Assembly (NCBI GenBank): GCA_030562195.1
Contig: CM060201.1
Span: 21,092,454-21,156,453 of the forward strand
From: Nipponacmea schrenckii
Lineage: Eukaryota; Mollusca; Gastropoda; Lottiidae
Direction of reading: 5' to 3'
DNA length: 64,000 bases
Under the pieces are notes generated by a model that ran no database searches, had not been told where the DNA came from, and worked only from the letters and a program-made list of their open reading frames with translations. Below are positions 1 through 11,600 of this stretch, one piece after another; positions within the stretch are counted from its first letter, which is position 1, and the number at the start of each line of letters is the position of its first letter. Made by a program: the position numbers and the translations under genes.

Positions 1-340
1 TGTGAAGATGTATAAGATGAAGTTGGTAATAGCTTGACATTGTGAAGATGTATAAGATGAAGTTTGTAATAGCTTGACATTGTGAAGATGTATAAGATGA
101 AGTTTGTAATAGCTTGACATTGTGAAGATGTATAAGATGAAGTTTGTAATAGCTTGACATTGTGAAGATGTATAAGATGAAGTTTGTAATAACTTGACAT
201 TGTGAAGATGTATAAGATGAAGTTTGTAATAGCTTGACATTGTGAAGATGTGTAAGATGAAGTTTGTAATAACTTGACATTGTGAAGATATATAAGTATG
301 AAGTTAGTAATAGCTTGACAATGTAAAGATGTGCTATAAG
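1..340 (+). repeat. 40-bp tandem repeat, about 8 copies
   Basis: The unit contains GAAGATGTATAAGATGAAGT and TAATAGCTTGACAT. Copies 1-7 are nearly identical and the last is degenerate. The array runs off the left edge. Confidence 0.95.
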
Positions 341-599
341 AAAGGTGGCTATTACAGTCAAGGTATAAGAGCTAGTAGACTATATAAAGATTGTGTATAG
401 AAATAAGAGTATTAGTTGTTAAGTTGTAATGTTTATCAGCTACCTGCCATATCTTTCTGTATTTTAACATTTTCTCACCACAGATACACTTATATTTTAT
501 ATATCTCACAATTTTACTTGTCAGTTAAATCTATACATATAATACAGCATTTAAAACATATTTTCTAAGTCAGGATTGTTGTTTGTTATAGCTGTATTT
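341..599. other. No gene seen
   Basis: AT-rich sequence with a decayed remnant of the 40-bp repeat (ATGTGCTATAAGAAAGGTGG) and nothing else recognised. Confidence 0.5.
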
Positions 600-860
600 A
601 CCAGTCATGTCTAGCTATGTACCGACATGTTTAGCTATTAACTAATCCTGTCTAGCTATTTACCAGTCATGTCGAGCTCTTTGCCAGTCATGTCGACCTA
701 TTTGCCAGTCATGTCTAGCTATTACTATTTCCAGTCATGTCTAGCTATTAACCAGTCATGTCTAGCTATTTACCAGTCATGTCTAGCTATTAACCAGTCA
801 TGTCTAGCTATTTACAAGTTATGTCTAGCTATTTACCAGAAATGTCTGGCTATTTAGTCA
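600..860 (+). repeat. 21-bp tandem repeat, about 12 copies
   Basis: Unit ACCAGTCATGTCTAGCTATT plus one base, with point changes. It keeps a 62-codon frame open by repetition; this is not a gene. Confidence 0.93.
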
Positions 861-3168
861 GCTGTTAATTTTTACATTTGAAATAGCCTCTTTCATGTTT
901 GACATCTGGTCAAGGGCAATAACTCTTAAAACAAATCAAAGAAATTATACTATTATTTAATGCATCCAAAGTCTGTATGAAAAGAAATGCTCAAATTTTC
1001 CATCGGCCAAATTACCCTCTTTTCACAATTGACACAAGTGTCAACATATTTTACCTAATCAAGGACAATAACTCTATATAATATATAATGTAATGATGTA
1101 ATACAAGTGATATAAGATGATATAATACATGTATCAGGTATATAATTATGACACTATTACTATAATACAATGTATGACAATATTCAATATAAACAATATT
1201 AATAGTTGTAAGTTTACTTTCCAACTCATCTATATTTATCATCTATCCGTGTAAACAGAGATCAAGAGTAGATTTTAAATAGAGATGAGCTAATCAGAGC
1301 TTCAGGAACACTGGTTTTAATCAGACTTAAATCTCTGATGAGCTGATCTTAGATTAGGGCTAATCAGAGATTGATTTAGATAGCCTTCAAGATTATTGAC
1401 CTTAATCTATAGCACAGTCATTTAACCAGATCATTCTTATTGGTTTTTGTTTTTCACTGTTTAAGTCCAGCTTTGCATTATTTTACAAATTAAGAAAATA
1501 TTATTTTTTAAACACTGCAGTTTTTCATAAATGATCTTCAGATGAGGACCCCACCTGTAGACCTAAAACAACTGTAGGAAACTATTTAAAGAGACACTCT
1601 CTTTAACTATTGTTGACTGACTAGTGAAGGATTGTTTCAGGGTGGTTAGAATTTTAATTATCTGAATATCTCGTTAGACCTGTTTGTTGTTCGTTTAGTA
1701 TTTAATTAAGTTTTTATAACCCTATGATTTGTGTGGGATAGGTTCTTCAACTTGTCCTCAGTTAAAACCACTCTACTATATCCCTCTTTATTGTGTTGTA
1801 TCTTTCTTAACTTGTATTAAATTGGATAATAGGCGTTAGAACAACATAAAAATTTAAGTTCACAGTATATATCCATCAGTGGACTTCCCTTTCATACCTA
1901 TCAAAATCCCTCTAAAATCCGATAAATCCCCAAATATAAAGTAGTTAATCATAAAACGCTTGAGCCATCCATCCAGCGATTTTCAAATCGTGTAAATATA
2001 AAGGGAAGTAACTCTAACATGTGGGTTTTCACAGACGCTTTTATTCTCAAACTGAATGGAATTGTCGCTGGCTCACTTTTTTATTAAAATTCCGAATATA
2101 TTTTTATTGTGGCTTTTTAGAATTGGTAAAGTGTGGGATGCATACTTATTTAACTAATAGTCAATATGAAACACAAATATAAGCCGTAGGACGAGTGTAT
2201 TCTAACGCCTATTATCCCTTTAATTGTAATAAGTTCACAGTTTTAGTCACAGTTTGAGACCAAGCTCTCACTTGCTGTGCTGAATTATATCTTATGAATC
2301 TTGCTTTGAATTTGGCACCGTCTTCATTAGCCCATAAGATGCAGAAAAGTAGGACGTAAAACTCCATATTATTTCATTTGAATTTGTCAAGTTGTTCTGT
2401 TGTCACTTGTTGAAATTTGATGTTCTTAATGTTTCTTTAACATTACCTAAAGTCTTGCTGAATGGTATTATATTACTCTTCTAGTAAATGGAATCAGATG
2501 CAATTCAGATTTCAATTTTTATCTCTTTTACATTGCCTAAAGTCATGTTTAACATCATTATAAAACTCTAATGTGAAACAGAATTAGTTGGAAATTAATG
2601 TAAGACATTTCCTGAAACCTTGTTGAAAGATACTTCAATATGATATACATTTAAACAACTTCTGAAATCAAACGTGACTTAATATCGCCTAAATGCTTGC
2701 TGAATAATAAAAGAAATACATATTGTGTTACCTTTCATTGCTTAAAGAAAATGACAAAGCTCATTATATCTACATTGGTAATAAATGTTGCTAGTTTATG
2801 TTGCCTAAAGCCTTGATGAATAATGTTCTAAAACTCCTTTGATAAAAATTGACAAGAAATAACAAAGTGTGGCATGTCCTTTAGGCTATGAGTTTAGTTC
2901 AGATTGCATCAAAGATTCCCAAGATGTAGTTTGACCTAGTTAGATATAAAGATGACCTAGTTTGTATTGACCAGTCAATAAAAGATGTTTGATAAACTGT
3001 GGTTATTGTATATAGAATGAGGGTAAACATGATTGTGAAGTGGGGGGAGGGGGGTGGTAGTTTAAATTTGGTGTATGACTGAATGCACTGATTTAGTTGT
3101 TTATTGTATTTTATTATCAAATACTTATACTCATAATGGCCTAAAATATAAACACACACCGGTGGTAT
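861..3168. other. Non-coding, upstream intron or intergenic sequence
   Basis: AT-rich with no exon that I can support. A SINE tail fragment lies at 2310-2375 (CTTCATTAGCCCATAAGATG then GTAGGACGTAAAACTCCAT). Imperfect repeats with TTGCCTAAAG and CTTGCTGAAT recur between 2400 and 2830. It may be intron of the myosin gene, since the first visible exon begins with an acceptor. Confidence 0.5.
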
Positions 3169-3497
3169 AACACACTTCTTTAATAACAAGGTACATAACA
3201 CACTTCTTTAATAACAAGGTACATAACACACTTCTTTAATAACAAGGTACATAACACACTTCTTTAATAACAAGGTACATAACATACTTCTTTAATAACA
3301 AGGTACATAACACACTTCTTTAATAACAAGGTACATAACACACTTCTTTAATAACAAGGTACATAACACACTTCTTTAATAACAAGGTACATAACACACT
3401 TCTTTAATAACAAGGTACATAACACACTTCTTTAATAACAAGGTACATAACACACTTCTTTAATAACAAGGTACATAACACACTTCTTTAATACCAG
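3169..3497 (-). repeat. 28-bp tandem repeat, about 12 copies
   Basis: Unit ACACACTTCTTTAATAACAA plus GGTACATA, almost perfect. The same unit occurs inverted at 40665-41050. Confidence 0.95.
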
Positions 3498-4811
3498 GTT
3501 TAAAAATCATTGTTTAAGACAATCATCGAACAGCCTCAAACACATGGAATAACTTTCGTTTGATAATCAAAGATAGTCTACATAGCTTACTTTAAATAGA
3601 CTACAAATCCATTTATCAATATTACACTGTTTAACAAATCATAATTTGGTAAAGAATTACGAACAGTCCACGCACATAATGAAAACGTTTCGTTTAGATA
3701 ATCAAGGTTATCTCTTCGTGTAATAGCGGTCATCTATTAAATTAGACAACAACGCCCCAATTCAATGTGACTTTGTCAACAGGACTAGTCACAATTTTAA
3801 CTTGAATTGGAGACTCAAACCATGTGTACAGCATTCGGAAAAAAAATGAAAATTGAAATTATTTGAACTTTGATATACTTTCAAGGTATTATAAATGATC
3901 GATTTTCTTAGACTTGAAGAGTATTTGTGAGGACTGTTTAAAATATAAAAAAAAAAACGGGCCCTTAAAAATAAGCCTGGGCTTTTAATAACAAGGTAAT
4001 AATAATGTTTATCAAATTGAAAACACTTATCATTGGGCTAAACCCATTATTACAGCATTCCTGCATACCATTAAAAGAAACCTTGTCATCTGATTTGACA
4101 CTACACCATACTATAGGCTCTTTATGATTAAAATATGCGCATAATTAATCGTAATAATTCCTCCGGGAAAGACATGTGATGGTTGTAGGATGTTGACTTG
4201 TTATAAACAAATATTAAACATATTTAAAAACAATTGGGAAATTCTTCAAAAAAAATATGATGGAAATTTATCATATATTGGATTCAAGATAAAAAAGTCA
4301 AGAATTGATGAAAATATTTGAAAAGGAACATGGGAAGTTGATGATAAAACAATGTAAGAGATTTTATGACAATATAAGAACATTATTATCTTCACTGACT
4401 AGCTATATATTATCTTATTGTTTGTCACAGATGTCATATTGTCATAGCCAGAAAAACACACGCTGGTATACAGTTTCTCCTTTCTTCTCTTCTTTAGATA
4501 TATTATACTGACATAAACAAAACACTACTTCACTTTTATTTACATAAATAAAAATAATTATTATAAAATATTTAAAATGAATTGATGATAAAACAATAAT
4601 TTTATGTAAATACTAACATTATTACTTCACTGACTAAAATTACATGTTGTCACAGATGTATATTCTCATTAACAATAAACACAACAGTTTTCCATTCTTC
4701 TCTCTGATTAGCTATATTTTATACATAATACAAACACTACTTCACTTTGTCACAGAATGAATATATCTCAATTAATACAAAATCACACTTCTGAATATAC
4801 ACGTTTCTATG
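3498..4811. other. Non-coding AT-rich sequence
   Basis: No exon recognised. Loosely repeated blocks (GATGATAAAACAAT, TTCACTGACTA, TGTCACAGATGT) occur twice between 4300 and 4700, an old diverged duplication. Confidence 0.4.
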
Positions 4812-5152
4812 GTATACTACTCTTCAATTTAATACAATAATACACAACGTTTCTACAATTACACTGTCGTCATCAGGTGAATACTACTCCTCAATTTAAT
4901 ACAATAATACACAACGTTTCTACAATTACACTGTCGTCATCAGGTGAATACTACTCCTCAATTTAATACAATAATACACAACGTTTCACAACAATTACAC
5001 TGTCGTCATCAGGTGAATACTACTCCTCAATTTAATACAATAATACACAACATTTCTACAATTTACACTGTCGTCATCAGGTGAATACTACTCCTCAATT
5101 TAATACAATAATACACAACGTTTCAACAATTACACTGTCGTCATCAGGTGAA
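4812..5152 (+). repeat. 67-bp tandem repeat, 5 copies
   Basis: The unit contains TACTCCTCAATTTAATACAA, CACAACGTTTCTACAATTAC and ACTGTCGTCATCAGGTG. On the minus strand it has CTGATGACGACAG and GAAACGTTGTG, a combination found in Penelope-like and related terminal repeats. Confidence 0.93.
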
Positions 5153-5614
5153 CAAGACTGAAGTTTACCATAAAAACTGTGTTATTATTCATGTGCTTCC
5201 TACCCCTAAATGTGACCTAAGGATTATCCATAATTATTGTATTTATTTTAATACATGTTAATGAAAATAAAACAAATTCTTATCCAAAAAAAAATCGGTA
5301 TTTGTAACTTGGACCAAAATATTAAATTTAACTGTAAATATTTGATGATCGGATTGTTTTGTTATTGTGATGTGATGTATGACAGTCTGTTCAGAAAATT
5401 AAAGAACAGATTATGATGAATATAACTAAACATTCATAGCATTGAAATACGTTTTACAGTTGGATACTAGTTGAATAATATTAACATCAACAAAACATCG
5501 TTTTAAAATGTCCGGTTGGGAAAAAAATAAATCAACAGCCCTGTGAAAATTCAGCTGTATTTTTTAAAATTTTAATATTTTGAAATGTAAATTTCTGTTT
5601 TGTTAAAATTTCAG

Positions 5615-8600
5615 GCCAAATCGGAAGATGAGTTTAAAAATGAAAAAGATTGGCTCAATGCTGAGAAGGTTTGGTTGGTACATAAAGGAGGGTTTGCTGG
5701 GGCGTTCCTTCTTAAAGCTGACCCTGCTAGTCCCCTACCGGAGGGGAAGGTCCGAATCCGGCTGGAAAGTTCTGGAGATATTCTAGAAGTGGAAGAAGAT
5801 GATATTGAAAAGGTAGAGTTGATCTTTTTATTATCCAGAACTTTGTGTGGGCTAACTGGCAGTCTAAAATTCATAATAAACAGGAAATTTTCAAAGCCAA
5901 ACTAATCAGTTATAGTGTTCACAGTTCACTGTCCAAATTTGAGTTTCTAAATGCCCGTGCGTCCAGAAATTTCTTAAGGCTATACCTTAAATAGATATAG
6001 AAATCAAAAATGAAATTCAAGAGGCAAGAGGTATATATGTGAAGTGATTGGCCAATTTTCACGCTGTACTAGTAGGCTTGCATATAGTCAAGATCCAAAG
6101 CAACTCCCAAAATAGTGAACCATTACTTAATTGGATATTTTGGTTGATATTTTTTCTGTTCTATTTCAGGCCAACCCTCCTCAGTATGATAGAGCAGAAG
6201 ACCTAGCCTCGTTACGATTTTTAAACGAATCTAGTTCGTTACATACGTTACGTCAGAGGTTTGCTGGGAGTTTAATTCATACGTACGCTGGACCTTCGTT
6301 AATCGTTATCAACCCTATGAAAGGTTTACCTCTATATTCAGAAAAGGTAGGAACTTTATCTCTGATATTAGACAATCATTAGGTGCAGAAGAGTAGGACG
6401 TAAAACTCCATTCATTTCATTTTTTTTACTGAAATTGACAAAACTGTTTTAAATTACAAACATCACGAGAAAAATCACGAGAAAAATCACGAGAAAAAAG
6501 GACTGGATTGTGTTTTAGTTTATTTGAATTTTTTTACAAATATTTAACTTGCAATATATATCTTTTCAGCTAATTCAAATGTTAAAAGGTTGTAAACAGG
6601 AAGATATGCCACCCCACGTTTTCTCCATGGCGCAGATCGCTCATCGTGAAATGTTGGCTACTAGACGGGATCAGAGTATTATAATGATGGGCCGGTCGGG
6701 AAGTGGGAAGACGACCAACTGTAACCATATACTATCATATCTTACTGTATCAGCTAATAGTATTAATAACATACTTAATGGTAAGTCTTCATTATCAAAT
6801 AAGGTGCAGAAGAGTAGGACGTAAAACTCCATTCATTTCATTGGCTCATAAGGTGCAGAAGAGTAGGAAGTAAAACTCCATTCATTTCATTGGCTCATAA
6901 GGTGCAGAAGAGTAGGAAGTAAAACTCCATTCATTTCATTAGCTCATAAGGTACAGAAGAGTAGGAAGTAAAACTCCATTCATTTCATTAGCCCATAAGG
7001 TGCAGAAGAGTAGGACGTAAAACTCCATTCATTTCATTGGCTCATAAGGTACAGAAGAGTAGGACGTAAAACTCCATTCATTTCATTGGCTCATAAGGTA
7101 CAGAAGAGTAGGACGTAAAACTCCATTCGTTACATTTTTATATATCTTACACTTTGTATGGGGTTGCCCGTCTTCATTAACCCATAAGGTGCAGAAAAGT
7201 AGGACGTAAAACTCCATTCATTTCATTTCTTTTAACGGTAAGTGTAACAGTGTTGTCTCTAAAGTTTAAAATACATGTTTGTAATAAAATAATAGGCAGC
7301 CAACCTGAGTGACGGAGTCATGAAACAAGTGTACTCCACGCTAAAATAGCCAACAGGGGAAAGTATTATAGACAATCATTACTATTTACCTGTATTGCTT
7401 TATATTTTACAGGTGATAAGATTAACGCTATATCAGTTTTAACGGAAGCGTTTGGAAACTGTCGGACATTGTTAAACACCAGCGCTAGCAGATTTACCCG
7501 GTTATTTACCATAGATTTCGATCATTCTGGTCAGATAGCTTCAGCTTCTCTTCAGGTAAGAAAATGTCATCTTTTTGTGTATGGATTGTTCGTTGAGATT
7601 TATTTCAGAAGTTCAGCAACTTGAAGAAGACTTTAAAACAGCTTGTAGAATACCAGAAATATAAATCGGGACAAACGTGCTGTAGCAGTAGTTGCTTTCC
7701 GATTCTTGAAAACTTGATTTAAGATGATTTTAGTGATCTAGTCATCTAATTGGTCAATCACTAAAATTTATTCTAAATTTAGTTTTATTGTCCAATCAGA
7801 TTAGTCTGTCTTAACTTGAAATGATTTTAGTGATCCAGTTATCTGATTGGTCAATCACTAAAATTAATTTTGAATTGAGTTTTATTATCCAATCAGATTA
7901 CTGTACTGCTAAAAATCTGGATTTTATCCTAGTTTAGTTTTTGAGAATAAGCCCCAGTCTTACTTTCACTTTATAAGTATTTATATTTTATTTACCAACT
8001 AATGTTTATTAATCTATATTCTATAGGTTTTAATGTTGGAGAAGACGAGAGTTGTAAGAAGACCAGATGGAGAACCAACGTTTAATATTTTCTATGAGAT
8101 GTTAGCAGGATTAGATTCACAGCTGAGAAACGAACTTCAACTTCAAGTTTTAACCGAACCTAATTTATTCATGACTCCGTTGCAAAAGGTAAAAATTAAC
8201 GAATTGTCAATAAAAAATGGAGAGCATTCAACTCTTTTGAAATAAGAAGATGAAATTTTGTGTGCCATTAATGTGTAAATGGTTTTGATAAATTTATGAC
8301 CGTGCTATCATATTACACAATATGTGACACTTATCTGAGGTCCTGTGTTTTACAGGTTTTGCATGTTAAAGATCTCTTAACAATTGTAAATCCAAAAATA
8401 GGAACTGACATGGACAAAGAGTCTAGTTGTTCGGTTGCGACAATGATATGAGGCTCCGTGTGCTACAGGCTGTGCATGTAAAGGATCCTCGACAGTTGGA
8501 AATCGCAAAAAGAGTAGGCTAATGTCGCTGTCCTGGCAAAATTTCCTCATAGCACACTGCATGGTATTACCTCTGTTCATTAGCCCATGGTCATGCTGTC

Positions 8601-11600
8601 TAAATATTAGATGCCCTGAAATCTTTGTTGATGTATTTTTAGAATGAAGATAGACAGAAAGCTACGACTAACTGGGCGAAGGTGTTAAAGGCGTTAACAG
8701 TAGTCGGTGGTAAGGAAGATGAGATCAAGGCGTTATTTAGCGTTCTAGCTGCTATATATCACCTAGGTGTGGCTGGGGCCAGTAAAGGTAATTATTTAAA
8801 CAGATTTTATTGAACCCTTCATCAGGACAGCTAGTTTGTAACTAGAATGGAGGGGAGGGAATGCAGGAGGAGGGGGATACATGGTGAGGGGATGTTGGCC
8901 GTAAAGGTAATCATTCACATGCATTAAGATATTAAACCAGGACATAAAAAACAATTAGAAGATTTGCCTCAAAAAATCAGGAGATTGGGTGAAAAATCAG
9001 GAGATTGGGTGAAAAAATTGGGTGAAAAATCGGGAGACTTTCTTTAAAGTGTGTAAATTCATGAATTTTAAAAACATGGATGCAAGGTTGATCCCAACTA
9101 TCAAACAGTTTGAACTCAAAAGCTTAGTATCATAATTAATTCTGCACAAAATCACTAACGACCTAAATTAATTTCAAAATATAAACAGAACATGTCAAAC
9201 TTAAAACTTAACTTCATGAGAAATACAACTAACAAGATCCCAAGATGGCGTAGCGTGTCAAACAACGAAGTTTAAAAATCTAAATTTCAGGTAATAATAA
9301 TAAATCACAGTTTACCCGCCCAGCAGCAGCCCAGAAAGCAGCGTCTTTACTCGGAACGACGGCAGAAGACCTGGCTAGAGCTATCTTCAACCCTCCTAGC
9401 AACTCAACGCTTTCTCGTAGTACTTCCATGAGGTATGACTGCTTTATATTTTTATCTTTCAATGAAGCCAGTGATTTATTGTACCCTTATGCTAGGACCA
9501 CGCATATATTTTTGTCCAATCACAGTGTTTAAAAATGACAGCAAATATTTTTACGCCCTATGAGTGAAATATATTGTGTGAATAGGACAAAATGGCAGAC
9601 CTTGTTTAACATTATGCCGCAATTTTCTTTCTTTATTCAGATTATCAAATGGAGTAGACAGAGGAAGTCCAATGGTAAATGGTGAAGTTGTCTCCCCTGC
9701 TATTGAAGCTCTCGAAGGCTTTGTGATTGGTCTATATTCCGACGTATTTAATGCAGTGGTATCTATCATAAATAGGTAAATTTGTTTTAGTTACTTCCCT
9801 TTGTTCCGATTTTAATAGGCATGACTTATCTGTTTGAATCATTAAAATTGTGTTGACTTCAGGCTGTCATTTATTGATAACTGGAAAGTCTTTGTAACTT
9901 GATAACAATTTATAAACTGACAAAATTTCCTTCATTGAACAATCCTTAGATTATTCATTCTAAGTGAAGACTTTTTCTGAAAGAATCACCATGGTACCTC
10001 AATTGTTTCTGTAAAAACGGATTTAAATTTTGAATCCACTTTATTCCAGGTCCTTATCTTCCAACATCAGAGCTGCCAACTCCATCATATTGTTAGACTC
10101 GCCTGGTTTCCAGAACCCAGCCTCGTGTGGACGTTCCGGTGCCAGTTTTGAAGATTTGTGCCAGAATTATACTCAGGAACGATTACAGCTTTTTTTCCAT
10201 GATCTAACATTTACGCTACAACAAGATCGCTATGCTCAGGTACGTCTGGTTCCTGGAATAAACGTGATATTGCTACCATTTCAGGATAAAATTAAGAATT
10301 AAACATATCATGTTTGTATGACATTTAAATAATATATAGATATTTTATTATAGGAGAATATTGACTGTGATTTTGATTTCGTCACCACGAGTCCGGCTGC
10401 CATGGTATCACTGTTTGATAAATCACCACAACAATCATTGGTAGGTTTTCTTGGAAGTTTTAAGATTTGTTTTTGAAATTTTTGCAAAATAAACAAACTA
10501 TGGCATCCATAAACAAGTGACCTTCACCTTTTAACTTCAGACTACAAATAAACTGTCCATAAAGGACTCAGACAACAACTTATTCAATCATAATCAACTG
10601 AACTAAAACGTATTTCAGCTTCGATCATCTAATCAAGATTTACGTGATGCTGAGAAGAAAGGGTTGCTATGGATACTGGATGAAGAAGCTATATATCCTG
10701 GAGCAACAGAAGACAGTTTTATGGAGAGATTTTTCTCTCACCACGGAGAACATCCTGTCAGAAGTAAGTTCGTGTTTAAAAAGATTGAGGGTCAACATTA
10801 GCTACTCTCAAGATAAATTAAAATGTCATCAGTTTTTGCAATTCAGTTTTCATAGTTTCTCCCTTTCAGTGATGCAGGTTTGAGGGACTGACATAGAAAA
10901 ACTGTCTAGTCGTTCAGATGGGACAATTAACTAAGTCACTGAGTTCTACAGAATGTTTAAGATCCCTGCTGCATTTTTTCCCCTCATTGCACACTGCATG
11001 GTGTTGGTGCCTATTTGGGTTTTGTGGGACAGAAAATTTAGACGTTAACCCTAATTTCATGTTTATTTCAGGGGAGAGTTTATTGCGTAAAGGATCTCAG
11101 GGCCCAATGTTTGTTTAAATCATTATCAAGGAACGTGCCCGATACAGTACGATACGACTGGCTGGTTAAAATCATGTCGTGAAAACCCTGTTTCCAGAAA
11201 TTCACTTGTTTTGTTGCAAGACTCTAAAAAGTATGATTTTTATCATTATGTTTTGTCAATTTTTTGTTTTGGATTTTAAGTTTTGTATTTTGTAGTTCTG
11301 ACTATGAATTTTTATAACTTTGGATTATAATTTCTGTGCTTATGTTTTTTTAAACTCATTACGTGCAGAAGAGTAGGACGCAAAACTCATCTATACAAAG
11401 ATAAAGGCCAACTGAACTACTCTTCAAAGGGAAATAACTCTTGTGCAGACTTCAGCCCACAATATTACACTTAATATATATAGGCTTCAAAATTCATTAG
11501 AGTTCAGTAATTTTCATACATTTTATATATTTTACAGGTATAATATAAGTCAGTTGTTTACGACTATAAAAGGAAGTGGGGGTGTGGTCAGTGGATCTGT

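Noticed and set aside
669..857. 62-codon frame with repeated SCLAI
   Set aside because: Product of the 21-bp tandem repeat, a multiple of three that keeps a frame open.
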